Below, piece by piece: positions 38,035 to 46,673 of a DNA stretch of 64,000 bases. The stretch covers positions 1 to 64,000 of the forward strand of contig JANQAI010000007.1 of NCBI GenBank assembly GCA_024707145.1, read 5' to 3'. Position 1 is the stretch's first letter; every line of letters begins with the position of its first letter. Under the pieces are notes generated by a model. The model searched no databases and was not told the DNA's origin. It saw only the letters and a program-made list of their open reading frames with translations. A program made the position numbers and the translations under genes. The stretch is from Magnetospirillum sp. GTDB taxonomy: Bacteria; Pseudomonadota; Alphaproteobacteria; Rhodospirillales; Magnetospirillaceae.

Positions 38035-38688
38035 TTAAAAGGCTTGTCGAAGGAAGAACAGGAACGCCTCGACCATGGCGACGACCACCGCCGAAGCGAT
38101 GACGAGGCTGGTGACGCCAATGGCGATGCCTGCGCCGATGGCGATGCCGTCATGCTCGATCAGGCCGAGCGCGATCAGCGAGATGGCCAGCGCCGGCAGC
38201 ATGTTGCCGAAGGGGATGGGAAGGGTGAGGACGATGGCGAGGATCATGCAGAAAAACGCCAGCAGCCGTTCGAACGGCTGCTGGCACAGCCACTGCAAGC
38301 GCGGACGGGTCAGACGCTCCAGCTTGCGCAGCCATGGAACGATCTTCTCGACCACCTGCCGAAAGTCGGCCGTCGCCATCGACCGTTCCGCCAATACCTT
38401 GGGAAACCATGGGTGCGGACGCCCGATCATCAGCTGCGCGGCAACCAGCACCAGCGGCACGCCGAGGATAGCCGACAGACCCGGCACCGGGTTGGGGATG
38501 GCGTTGGGAAAAGCGAATATGAGGATGAGGAGACCGTAGGCGCGGTCTTCGAGGACGTCGACGACGTCCTGCAGGCGGACTCGCTCGCCCTGCCATTGCG
38601 TGACGAACTCGGTCAGAAGCTGCGACGCGGGCGTCCTACTGGGAGGCTCTGATTCCGGGCCGTCGTCGGATGGCACCAATGCGCTCAT
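38035..38688 (-). CDS. exoD: ExoD family membrane protein
   Basis: 217 residues from ATG 38688; a TTG start six codons earlier is possible. RVRLQDVVDVLEDRAYGLLILIFAFPNAIPNPVPGLSAILGVPL is the family signature, followed by about three more helices. ExoD is linked to exopolysaccharide production and alkali tolerance in rhizobia, without a known mechanism. It precedes the CBS-domain gene by 20 bp on the same strand. Confidence 0.92.
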   Translation of the reverse strand: MSALVPSDDGPESEPPSRTPASQLLTEFVTQWQGERVRLQDVVDVLEDRAYGLLILIFAFPNAIPNPVPGLSAILGVPLVLVAAQLMIGRPHPWFPKVLAERSMATADFRQVVEKIVPWLRKLERLTRPRLQWLCQQPFERLLAFFCMILAIVLTLPIPFGNMLPALAISLIALGLIEHDGIAIGAGIAIGVTSLVIASAVVVAMVEAFLFFLRQAF

Positions 38689-38850
38689 CGGTGGTAGAAG
38701 CTGCAAGTCATTATGAGCGAACTCAACGATCGGGAAAAGCGATCAAAACATTACCGATAGGTAAGGCCCCTCACCGGTAGCGGGCGGGGAAAGACGCTTC
38801 TCACGCCATGCCGCCTGTGGTCATATGGCCGTTCCGCTGCGGAGTTCCAT

Positions 38851-39294
38851 GTGCAACCGACCCAACGTTCCATCAACCAGCAAACGGGTGGCAACCGCCT
38901 GATGACGGCGACCTTGGCCGCCCTGCTGCTGGCGTTGGTGGCGGCCGTCGGCAATCCCCTGGCGTTCCGCTCGCCGTCCGCCCTACTGCTGATGGGGGGT
39001 GGCGGCGACCGTTCCGCCGGCTTGGCGGTCGGCAGCGGCGAGAATGGACTTGCATGGGCGCGCTCGGCCGCCTGCGCCAAGCCCGGCCGCCCGCAGCTTC
39101 TGGGGGGCGGCGGCTCCAACCCGAAGTCCACCCCGGAAGCGGCCCTGGTTCCCTCGGGTCAAAACTGCGCCATCGGCGCCCGCGCTTCGGCCATCGTGCC
39201 TTTCCACATCGCCATCCAGCACATGGCGGCCAGCGGCCAATCGACCTCCCGCATCCCGACGGGTCCCCCCGCCCTGGTGTCTCCCGCCGCCTAG
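38851..39294 (+). CDS. Short membrane-targeted leader ORF upstream of secDF (putative Sec-monitoring arrest peptide)
   Basis: 147 residues from a GTG start with GGAG six bases upstream. Two Arg precede one strong hydrophobic helix (about residues 18-34, MTATLAALLLALVAAVG), then a long Gly/Ser/Ala-rich stretch without domains and a proline-rich end SRIPTGPPALVSPAA. Length, single export signal, disordered body and position 120 bp before secDF resemble VemP, SecM and the ApdA/ApdP arrest peptides. Those stall ribosomes when Sec export is slow and thereby unmask secDF or secA translation. I see no RAPP/RAGP motif, so the assignment is inference; an ordinary small exported protein is the alternative. 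Confidence 0.5.
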   Translation: MQPTQRSINQQTGGNRLMTATLAALLLALVAAVGNPLAFRSPSALLLMGGGGDRSAGLAVGSGENGLAWARSAACAKPGRPQLLGGGGSNPKSTPEAALVPSGQNCAIGARASAIVPFHIAIQHMAASGQSTSRIPTGPPALVSPAA

Positions 39295-39328
39295 GCGACG
39301 ATAATTTCCGCCGCATTCGTCGAGCCGG

Positions 39329-39346
39329 GGCCCGCGCTGGCGGGCC
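39329..39346 (+). promoter_or_regulatory. Upstream hairpin in the secDF leader
   Basis: GGCCCGC and GCGGGCC form a perfect 7-bp stem with a four-base GCTG loop, 35 bases after the leader ORF stop. It may be part of the RNA switch before secDF. Confidence 0.45.
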
Positions 39347-39384
39347 GCCTCGTGCCGCGGACCATTGCGAGACCGGCACTCCCG

Positions 39385-39406
39385 CCCTGGCGGGCGTGCG
39401 CCAGGG
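39385..39406 (+). promoter_or_regulatory. Hairpin sequestering the secDF ribosome binding site
   Basis: CCCTGGCG and CGCCAGGG are exactly complementary over eight bases around a six-base loop. The AGGG of the 3' arm (39403-39406) is the only Shine-Dalgarno-like sequence before the ATG at 39415, eight bases away. An alternative stem CCCGC/GCGGG at 39381-39394 would compete and free it. This is seen directly; the regulatory role is inferred. Confidence 0.6.
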
Positions 39407-39414
39407 ATATGACC

Positions 39415-41952
39415 ATGCTCCATTTTTCCAAACTGAAGTCGATGCTGATCTGGGCCATCTGCGCCCTCGGCATCCTCCTGAGCATCCCCAATTTCATCAA
39501 GCCGGAGGCAATACCCGGCTGGCTGCCCCTTTCGCGCTTCAACCTGGGCCTCGACCTCCAAGGCGGCGCCTACCTTCTGCTTGAGGTCGACAGCCCTGCC
39601 GTCGTCAAGGAACGCCTTGACGGCGCCGTCGACGCCATCCGCACCAGCCTGCGGGGAGCGGGAATCGGCTACCGGGACCTGACGGCCGCCAATAACGCGG
39701 TTTCCTTCGCCCTGGTGGATGCCGGCCGCGTGGATGCCGCCCGCACCGCCATTCGCCCGGTCCTCGAAGGGGCGGTGGCGGGCGCGCGGGATTTCGACCT
39801 CAACGTGGCGGATGGGCGGTTCCGCCTGACCCTGACCGAGGACGCCGTCCGCCACGCCCAATCCAGGGCGGTGGAACAGTCCGTCGAGATCGTGCGGCGA
39901 CGCATCGACCAGACCGGCGTGAACGAGCCGGTGGTCGCCCGCCAGGGCCGCGACCGCATCCTGGTCCAGCTTCCCGGCATCGACGATCCCGGGCGGATCA
40001 AGCGGCTGCTGGGACAGACGGCGAAGATGACGTTCCACCTGCTGGCCGAAGGGCCGGGCGCGCCCGGATCGAAACTGCTGCCCTCGGCCGACCCCGCCTA
40101 CGGCGTCGAGAAGATCCCTGTCCGGTCCAAGGTGGAATTGGACGGCGCCCGCCTGCGCGACGCCTCCGCCACCATGAACGCGCAGACGGGCGAATGGGTG
40201 GTCAACTTCACCTTCGACGGGGTGGGCGCCAAACGCTTCGCCGAGATTACCAAGGCCAATATGGGCAAACCGTTCGCCATCGTGCTGGACGACAAGGTGA
40301 TCAGCGCCCCCGTCATCCGGGAACCCATCACCGGCGGCCAGGGGCAGATCAGCGGACACTTCAGCGCCCAGTCCGCCAACGACCTGGCCGTACTGCTGCG
40401 GGCCGGCGCCCTCCCCGCGCCCCTCACCGTCGTCGAGGAGCGCACGGTCGGCCCGGACCTCGGCGCCGACGCCATCCGCGCGGGCGTGATCGCCTGCCTG
40501 GTCGGCTTCGCCCTCGTCGTCGGCTACATGACGGTCAGCTACGGCCTGTTCGGCGTCTTCGCCAACATCGCCCTGCTGTTCAACCTGGCGCTGACGCTGG
40601 CGGCGCTGTCCCTGCTCCAGGCGACGCTGACCCTGCCGGGCATCGCCGGCATCCTGCTGACCCTGGGCATGTCGGTGGACGCCAACATCCTGATCAACGA
40701 GCGCATCCGCGAGGAAACCCGGAAGGGGGCCTCGCCCATGATGGCCATGGACTCCGGCTTCCGCCGGGCCTTCGCCACCATCACCGACAGCAACCTGACC
40801 ACCCTGATCAAGATGGTGCTGCTCTATGCGGTGGGGACCGGCACGGTGAAGGGCTTCGCGGTCACCATCAGCCTGGGCATCATCACCTCCATGTTCACCG
40901 CCACCGTGGTGGCCCGCTGGCTGATGGTGACGTGGTTCCGCGCCCGCCGCCGCAAGAGCCTGCCGCTGTCGCACTGCCTGCGCCTGGTGCCCGACGTGAC
41001 CCGCATCCCCTTCATGAAGGGGCGCAACCTGGGCCTGATCCTCTCGGTCGTCATCAGCGCGGCTTCGGTCGTCCTGTTCTTCAAGCCGGGGCTCAATTAC
41101 GGCGTCGATTTCGCCGGCGGCACGGTGGTGGAAATCCGTACCGGCGGCGCCGCGGACTTCGCTAAGCTGCGAGAGTCCATGGGCCAGCTGGGGCTGGGAC
41201 AGGTTTCCCTCCAGCAGTTCGGCGCCCCCACCGACGTGCTGATCCGCTTCGAGCAGCAGCAGGGCGGCGACCAGGCGCAGCAGAAGGCGGTCACCCTGGT
41301 CCAGCAGAAGCTGGCCGAGGAGTTCCCCGGCACCTCTGTCCGGCGGGTGGAGACGGTCGGCGCCTCGGTCAGCGCCGAGCTGTTCCAGGACGGCATGCTG
41401 GCCCTGGGATTGGCCGCCGTCGCCATGCTGATCTACATCTGGTTCCGCTTCGAATGGCAGTTCGGCGTCGGCGCGGTGGTGACCATGCTGCTCGACGTCA
41501 CCAAGACGGTGGGCTTCTTCGCCGTCACCGGCATGCAGTTCAACCTGACCGCCATCGCCGCGATCCTGACGATCATGGGCTATTCCATCAACGACAAGGT
41601 GGTGGTCTACGACCGCGTGCGCGAGAACCTGCGGCTGTATCGCCGCATGCCGCTGCGGGAGCTGATCGACCTCAGCATCAACGAGACCATGAGCCGCACG
41701 GTGGGCACCTCGCTGGCGCTGTTCCTCGCTACCGTGCCGTTGGCCCTGTTCGGCGGCGAGGCGCTGCAGGAATTCGCATGGGTGCTGCTGTTCGGCGTCG
41801 TGCTGGCGACGTCGTCGTCGATCTTCATCGCCGCGCCGATCCTGCTTTACCTGGGGGAACACCGGCTGCGCCGGCAGGCCTCCCCGGAGGAGGGCGCCGG
41901 GACCGGAGAACCACGCGAGAAAGCCGAGGGCGCCGGCCCCCCGGCTGTCTAG
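39415..41952 (+). CDS. secDF: Fused protein translocase subunit SecDF
   Basis: About 845 residues with SecD (about 1-510) and SecF (about 535-830) in one chain, twelve helices in all. SecD shows FNLGLDLQGGAYLLLEV, the P1 domain, and LTLGMSVDANILINERIREE. SecF shows GVDFAGGTVVEIRTGG and IMGYSINDKVVVYDRVREN. SecDF uses the proton gradient to pull exported proteins from SecYEG. The start at 39415 is chosen over ATG 39409 because its spacing to AGGG is right. The leader ORF and hairpin suggest regulated expression; a second, housekeeping secD/secF may exist elsewhere. Confidence 0.95.
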   Translation: MLHFSKLKSMLIWAICALGILLSIPNFIKPEAIPGWLPLSRFNLGLDLQGGAYLLLEVDSPAVVKERLDGAVDAIRTSLRGAGIGYRDLTAANNAVSFALVDAGRVDAARTAIRPVLEGAVAGARDFDLNVADGRFRLTLTEDAVRHAQSRAVEQSVEIVRRRIDQTGVNEPVVARQGRDRILVQLPGIDDPGRIKRLLGQTAKMTFHLLAEGPGAPGSKLLPSADPAYGVEKIPVRSKVELDGARLRDASATMNAQTGEWVVNFTFDGVGAKRFAEITKANMGKPFAIVLDDKVISAPVIREPITGGQGQISGHFSAQSANDLAVLLRAGALPAPLTVVEERTVGPDLGADAIRAGVIACLVGFALVVGYMTVSYGLFGVFANIALLFNLALTLAALSLLQATLTLPGIAGILLTLGMSVDANILINERIREETRKGASPMMAMDSGFRRAFATITDSNLTTLIKMVLLYAVGTGTVKGFAVTISLGIITSMFTATVVARWLMVTWFRARRRKSLPLSHCLRLVPDVTRIPFMKGRNLGLILSVVISAASVVLFFKPGLNYGVDFAGGTVVEIRTGGAADFAKLRESMGQLGLGQVSLQQFGAPTDVLIRFEQQQGGDQAQQKAVTLVQQKLAEEFPGTSVRRVETVGASVSAELFQDGMLALGLAAVAMLIYIWFRFEWQFGVGAVVTMLLDVTKTVGFFAVTGMQFNLTAIAAILTIMGYSINDKVVVYDRVRENLRLYRRMPLRELIDLSINETMSRTVGTSLALFLATVPLALFGGEALQEFAWVLLFGVVLATSSSIFIAAPILLYLGEHRLRRQASPEEGAGTGEPREKAEGAGPPAV

Positions 41953-42231
41953 CGTAGACGGGCCACCGCGAGGCCGGCCAAAAGGCCGAGACGCGGCCTC
42001 CAGCATCTTTTGCCGCTGCCGGCCATCAACGGCTGGCAGCGGCGGGGCCCGACCCATGGCGAGGGGGGACTAGCCCCTTTGTCGCGATGGCCCGCGCGGG
42101 GTACCTCGCCTACCTACAATCCATGCCCGTGACATCCACGAGGCATGCGGAACTGGGGCTTGCCGCACCGCGGCAAAACCGCCATTGTCCGGCCCTCGAA
42201 TCTTTCCAGTCCAAACTTAAGGAGCAAGGCG
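41953..42231. other. Gap between secDF and the cytochrome gene
   Basis: Short inverted repeats occur here, GGCC-AAAA-GGCC near 41974-41988 and GCCGCTGCC with GGCAGCGGC at about 42012-42041. They could end the secDF transcript, but neither has a T run. I see no gene. Confidence 0.4.
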
Positions 42232-42570
42232 ATGCGCGCGCTGTTGGCCGTGGTGGGCGGTCTCGGGGTGCTGGGGACGGGTCTGTGGCTGTCGGCCTCG
42301 CCGGCCGGCGCGGTGGCGCCTTCGGCCGAGGCCGGGGCCGATCTGGCGGCGCGCTGGTGCGCCGCTTGCCACGTGGTGGCGCCGTCGGGCGCCGGCACCG
42401 ACGCGGCGCCCGCCTTCACCACTATCGCCAACCGGCGCAGCCCGCCCGAGATCCGCGCCTTCCTGGCCCAGCCCCACGCCAGGCCCATGCGCGGCTTCAG
42501 CCTGACCACCCGCGAGATCGACGACGTCACCGCCTATATCGAAAGCCTGCAGCAGAAGGCCGAGCGTTAG
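42232..42570 (+). CDS. Small periplasmic cytochrome c
   Basis: 112 residues from MRALLAVVGG, with a signal peptide cut near PAGAVAPS. One haem site CAACH near residue 44, and a probable axial Met in ARPMRGFSL near 84. A class I cytochrome, likely an electron carrier in the periplasm, but its partners are unknown. AAGGAGCAAGG gives a strong ribosome site. Its last bases overlap the convergent repeat protein gene. Confidence 0.88.
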   Translation: MRALLAVVGGLGVLGTGLWLSASPAGAVAPSAEAGADLAARWCAACHVVAPSGAGTDAAPAFTTIANRRSPPEIRAFLAQPHARPMRGFSLTTREIDDVTAYIESLQQKAER

Positions 42571-43055
42571 TCGGCCTCTTCCTCTGCGCCGCCGCGCTCG
42601 ACCACCGCCAGCAGGCGGGCGGCGCCGAAGCGGTCGTGGGGGTCGAGCGCCATGGCCTTGCGAAGCGCCTCCCGCGCCTCGTCCGCCAGTCCCAGCCGGG
42701 CCAGGCCGTAGCCCATGCCGATGAGCGCCTGCAGGAACAGGCGCGGCCACGGCTCGATGCGGTCGAAGGCGGCATGGTCCGGCTGCACCGCGCGCCAATC
42801 ATGGGGCAACTGCAGGCGGCGCGCCGCCTGCTCCAGGATGGCGGCGGCCTGGGCCACCGCCTCCGCCAGCCGGTGACGATAGAGATAGAACTTGTAGGCG
42901 CCCATGCGCACGGCCAGGCTGTCGGGAGCGGCCCGCAGCGCCGCCGCCACATGGCCGGACGCGACCGCCTCGTCGCCCCAGGCGGCCACCGCCGCCGCCA
43001 GGTGGCCCCGCGCCGGTTCGGGCAAATCCAGTGGCAAGCCGCTCTCATCCAGCAT
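42567..43055 (-). CDS. TPR-like helical repeat protein
   Basis: 162 residues. Helical hairpins such as GHVAAALRAAPDSLAVRMGAYKFYLYRHRLAEAVAQAAAIL and GYGLARLGLADEAREALRKAMALDPHDRFGAARLL follow the tetratricopeptide pattern. It is a probable protein-interaction scaffold with no further assignment. It converges on the cytochrome gene with a four-base overlap. Confidence 0.75.
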   Translation of the reverse strand: MLDESGLPLDLPEPARGHLAAAVAAWGDEAVASGHVAAALRAAPDSLAVRMGAYKFYLYRHRLAEAVAQAAAILEQAARRLQLPHDWRAVQPDHAAFDRIEPWPRLFLQALIGMGYGLARLGLADEAREALRKAMALDPHDRFGAARLLAVVERGGAEEEAD

Positions 43056-43091
43056 GAATCCGCCCCCCTAAGCCCTTGATGCGATTCTCGC

Positions 43092-43120
43092 TTGACGGCC
43101 GCCGCAGCCACACATATAAA
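43092..43120 (+). promoter_or_regulatory. Sigma-70-type promoter of rpsT
   Basis: TTGACG at 43092-43097 and TATAAA at 43115-43120 are separated by 17 bases, near-consensus boxes and spacing. The rpsT start lies 43 bases past the -10 box. Confidence 0.8.
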
Positions 43121-43162
43121 CGCGCCTTCGATTTCTGAACACTTCTCGGAACAGGTTTTACC

Positions 43163-43435
43163 ATGGCTCATCACAAGTCGGCTAAGAAGCGCATCCGCCA
43201 GACCGAGCGCCGCACCGAGGTCAACCGCGCCCGCGTGAGCCGCATCCGCACCTTCGTGAAGAAGGTCGAGCTGGCCATCGCTTCCGGCAACGCCGAGGAG
43301 GCCAAGGCCGCGTTCCTCGCCGCCGAGCCCGAACTGGTGAAGGGCGCCCAGGCCGGCGTGCTGCATAAGAATACCGCGTCGCGCAAGGTTTCCCGCCTGG
43401 CCGCCCGCGTCAAGGACATGAAGCCGCTGGCCTAG
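43163..43435 (+). CDS. rpsT: 30S ribosomal protein S20
   Basis: 90 residues, Lys/Arg/Ala-rich, starting [17 protein letters not shown] and including [16 protein letters not shown] and [20 protein letters not shown], which are diagnostic of S20. It binds 16S rRNA in the small subunit. It has its own promoter and terminator. Its position just upstream of dnaA is common in alphaproteobacteria. Confidence 0.98.
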   Translation: MAHHKSAKKRIRQTERRTEVNRARVSRIRTFVKKVELAIASGNAEEAKAAFLAAEPELVKGAQAGVLHKNTASRKVSRLAARVKDMKPLA

Positions 43436-43464
43436 GCCAGAAGCCGAAATCCGAGGAATTTCAA

Positions 43465-43500
43465 GGGCCGCGCCCCCAGGGTGCGGCCCTTGTCTTTTGA
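43465..43500 (+). terminator. Rho-independent terminator of rpsT
   Basis: AAGGGCCGC and GCGGCCCTT pair over nine bases with an 11-base loop, followed by TGTCTTTT. It lies 30 bp past the rpsT stop. Confidence 0.88.
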
Positions 43501-43988
43501 CAAGCCAGGGATTCCGGGGCCTGTGGAAAAGCAAGCGAAAAATTTTCCATGTTCCTGTTCCAGCCCTGTTGCGAGTCGTCGGAGGCGTCGCTAGAGTCGC
43601 AGGCCTTGTGAGATGGATGGCAGTCAAATGGACCGGAAATATTTCCTCCGACCAAAGTATAGGTAGACTGGCGCCGCTCCCTCTCACACATCTTGTAAAA
43701 TTTTATTCATTCTTTACTGCAACAATGTCGGACAGAACTTATGTTCTTCTTGACATAGGGTGGGCAGTGCGTAGGAAGCGGGCCCTTTCGGCCCGGGCGA
43801 CGCAAGGGTTGGGGACCCCGCGCCGCCCGCCGGAGGACGCCAGGCGCGGCGGCGCCAGGCGGCACCGTCCGCAGGATTGGGGGGAATGCACTCCGTTTGG
43901 CGCCTTGGCGTTGGCAAGGAATGCGACCTGTCCCTCCAAATGTTCGAAGGGCGGATGGTGGCGTGTTGGTAGATGTCGGGGACCGGAA
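43501..43988. other. rpsT-dnaA spacer with a DnaA-box-like site and an AT-rich segment
   Basis: TGTGGAAAA at 43522-43530 is the complement of the DnaA box variant TTTTCCACA, and TTTTCCATG follows at 43543. An AT-rich segment at about 43688-43750 (TAAAATTTTATTCATTCTTTACTG) could be a promoter or unwinding element. The region could be an origin, but a single clear box is thin evidence; autoregulation of dnaA is at least as likely. The in-frame extension upstream of dnaA is not supported as coding. Confidence 0.4.
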
Positions 43989-45395
43989 ATGATCGACGTT
44001 GAGTGGGATCGGATCAAGGGGCGGCTGCGCGACGAGGTCGGCGACGCCGCCTATCGCAGCTGGCTGCGACCGATCACCCTGCAGGACGTGCGCGACGGGG
44101 CGGTAAGGCTGGGGCTGCCCACCCGCTTCATGCGCGACTGGGTCGCCACCCATTACGGCGAACGCATCAAATCCCTGTGGGGGGCCGAGAATCCCGCCAT
44201 CCGCGCCGTCGAGATCGTGGTCGGCAACGCCGCCCGCCCCGTCTCCGCTCCCGCCGTCTCCGCTCCGGCCGCCACCGTGCCGGCCAGCCCCGCTGTGGCC
44301 GCCGCCCCCGTGATCGAGGAGAGTCCCGCCATCCGCCCTGCCGCCCCGTGCACGCCCGCCGAGGTGGATGAGCTGGGCGCCCAGTTGGACACCCGCTATA
44401 CCTTCAAGAATTTCGTGGTGGGCAAGCCCAACGAGTTCGCCTACGCCGCCGCCCGCCGGGTGGCCGAGGCCGATGCGGTGTCGTTCAACCCGCTGTTCCT
44501 GTACGGCGGTGTCGGCCTGGGCAAGACCCACCTGATGCACGCCATCGCCTGGCACATCCGCGAGCACAACCCCAGCCGCCGGGTTCTCTACCTGTCGGCC
44601 GAGAAGTTCATGTACCGTTTCATCCGGGCGCTGCGCAGCCAGGACACCATGTCGTTCAAGGAGCAGTTCCGCTCGGTGGACGTGCTGATGGTGGACGACG
44701 TGCAGTTTATCGCCGGCAAGGACGCCACCCAGGAAGAGTTCTTCCACACCTTCAACGCCCTGGTGGACCAGGGCCGCCAGATCGTCATCTCGGCCGACAA
44801 GAGCCCGTCGGACCTGGAGGGCATGGAGGACCGCCTGCGCTCGCGGCTGAATTCCGGCCTGGTGGCCGACATCCACGCCACCACCTACGAACTCCGCCTG
44901 GGCATCCTGCATTCCAAGGCCGAGCAGATGGGCGCGGCGGTGCCGCAGAAGGTGATGGAGTTCCTGGCTCACAAGATCGCCAGCAACGTGCGCGAGCTGG
45001 AAGGCGCCCTGAACCGCGTCGTCGCCCACGCCCAGCTGGTGGGCCGCGCCATCACCCTGGAAAGCACCCAGGAGGTGCTGCACGACCTGTTGAAGGCGTC
45101 GGACCGCCGGATCACCATCGAGGAGATCCAGAAGCGCGTGGCCGAGCACTTCAACATCAAGCTGGCCGAGATGTCCTCGGCCCGGCGCTCGCGCCAGGTG
45201 GCCCGGCCGCGCCAGATCGCCATGTACCTGGCCAAGCAGCTGACCAGCCGCTCGCTGCCCGAAATCGGCCGCAAGTTCGGCGGCCGCGACCACACCACCG
45301 TCATGCACGCGGTGAAGAAGGTCGAGGAGTTGAAGGGCGCCGACCAGAACTTCTCGGAAGACGTGGAATTGCTGCGGCGCATGCTGCAGGGCTAG
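43989..45395 (+). CDS. dnaA: Chromosomal replication initiator DnaA
   Basis: 468 residues from MIDVEWDRIKGRLRDEVG. Domain I is about 1-85, followed by an Ala/Pro-rich linker, the AAA+ domain with Walker A GGVGLGKT and Walker B LMVDDVQF, and the DNA-binding domain IV with the signature GRDHTTVMHA near the C-terminus. It opens the origin. The start agrees with conserved family length; a 164-residue in-frame extension is rejected. dnaN follows after 159 bp. Confidence 0.98.
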   Translation: MIDVEWDRIKGRLRDEVGDAAYRSWLRPITLQDVRDGAVRLGLPTRFMRDWVATHYGERIKSLWGAENPAIRAVEIVVGNAARPVSAPAVSAPAATVPASPAVAAAPVIEESPAIRPAAPCTPAEVDELGAQLDTRYTFKNFVVGKPNEFAYAAARRVAEADAVSFNPLFLYGGVGLGKTHLMHAIAWHIREHNPSRRVLYLSAEKFMYRFIRALRSQDTMSFKEQFRSVDVLMVDDVQFIAGKDATQEEFFHTFNALVDQGRQIVISADKSPSDLEGMEDRLRSRLNSGLVADIHATTYELRLGILHSKAEQMGAAVPQKVMEFLAHKIASNVRELEGALNRVVAHAQLVGRAITLESTQEVLHDLLKASDRRITIEEIQKRVAEHFNIKLAEMSSARRSRQVARPRQIAMYLAKQLTSRSLPEIGRKFGGRDHTTVMHAVKKVEELKGADQNFSEDVELLRRMLQG

Positions 45396-45554
45396 GCCAT
45401 AGGTCTAAGCCTTTCCCGCGGTCATCAAATCATCTCGTCAGCGCGCCCGCCGCGACGCGGAAAGCGCTTTGCCGTCCAAAGGCCTGTGATATACTGCGCG
45501 ACCCTGCCTTAGGGGTGGGAAAACGGCCTTGAACGGACTTGAAAAAGCCACGCC

Positions 45555-46673
45555 ATGAAGCTGACCATTGAGCGCGCCCAGCTGCTGAAGTCTCTGGCCC
45601 ACGTGCAGAGCGTCGTCGAACGCCGCAACACCATTCCGATCCTGTCCAACGTCAAGCTGGAGGGCCGGCCCGGTTCGCTGTCCTTGAACGCCACCGACAT
45701 GGACCTGGACTTCGTCGAGACCGTGACCGCCGACGTGACCCGGCCGGGCGCCACCACCGCCCCGGCCCACACGCTGTTCGAGATCGTCAAGAAGCTGCCC
45801 GACGGCAGCCAGGTCGAGATCGACCATTCCGCCGAAGACGGGTTGCTGACCCTGCGGTCGGGCCGCTCCAAGTTCTCGCTGGCCTGCCTGCCGGTGGAGG
45901 ATTTCCCGGTGTTGTCGGGCGGCGAGCTGCCGCACCGCTTCGTCCTGTCGGCGGCGGAGCTCAAGACGCTGATCGACCGCACCCGCTTCGCCATCTCCAC
46001 CGAGGAGACCCGCTACTACCTGAACGGCATCTACCTGCATGCCGCCACGGGCACGGCGGGCGACGTGCTGCGTGCGGTGGCCACCGACGGCCACCGTCTG
46101 GCCCGCGTCGAGGTGACCCTGCCCGAGGGCGCCGCCGGCATGCCGGGCGTCATCGTGCCGCGCAAGACGGTGGGCGAGATCTACAAGCTGATCAGCGAGA
46201 CCGACGCCGAGATAACGGTGTCGCTGTCCGACACCAAGCTGCGCTTCGCCTTTGGCGACGCCGTGCTGACCAGCAAGCTGATCGACGGCACCTTCCCCGA
46301 TTACGAGCGCGTCATCCCCGCCGACAACGACAAGTATCTGGATGCCGAGGTCAAGACCTTCGCCAGCGCGGTGGATCGCGTCTCGGCCATCTCCACCGAG
46401 AAGAGCCGCGCCATCAAGCTGTCGCTGGAAAAGGGCACCGTGCGGCTGTCCGCCTCCAGCCCCGAGAACGGCAGCGCCGAGGAAGAACTGGAAGCCCAGT
46501 ACGAGTCCACGCCGCTGGAGATCGGCTTCAACTCGCGCTACCTGCTGGACATCCTGGGCCAGGTAGAGGGCGACACCGCCCGCTTTGCCATGGCCGACGC
46601 CGCCAGCCCGACGGTGGTCCGCGACCTGGCCGATGCCGGCGCCATCTACGTGCTGATGCCGATGCGGGTGTGA
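45555..46673 (+). CDS. dnaN: DNA polymerase III beta clamp
   Basis: 372 residues starting MKLTIERAQLLKSLAHVQSVVERRNTIPILSN, with three repeated clamp domains and the end YVLMPMRV. It tethers polymerase III to DNA. The stop overlaps the GTG start of recF in GTGA, so translation is coupled. Confidence 0.98.
   Translation: MKLTIERAQLLKSLAHVQSVVERRNTIPILSNVKLEGRPGSLSLNATDMDLDFVETVTADVTRPGATTAPAHTLFEIVKKLPDGSQVEIDHSAEDGLLTLRSGRSKFSLACLPVEDFPVLSGGELPHRFVLSAAELKTLIDRTRFAISTEETRYYLNGIYLHAATGTAGDVLRAVATDGHRLARVEVTLPEGAAGMPGVIVPRKTVGEIYKLISETDAEITVSLSDTKLRFAFGDAVLTSKLIDGTFPDYERVIPADNDKYLDAEVKTFASAVDRVSAISTEKSRAIKLSLEKGTVRLSASSPENGSAEEELEAQYESTPLEIGFNSRYLLDILGQVEGDTARFAMADAASPTVVRDLADAGAIYVLMPMRV

Noticed and set aside
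38851..39294. RAPP/RAGP arrest motif in the secDF leader ORF
   Set aside because: I looked for the motif shared by ApdA/ApdP-type peptides and did not find it; RIPTGPP is only loosely similar, so the claim rests on architecture alone.
43497..43988. A 164-residue N-terminal extension of DnaA
   Set aside because: It runs back through the spacer and has basic low-complexity composition; DnaA domain I begins normally at MIDVEWDRIKG, and family length fits that start.
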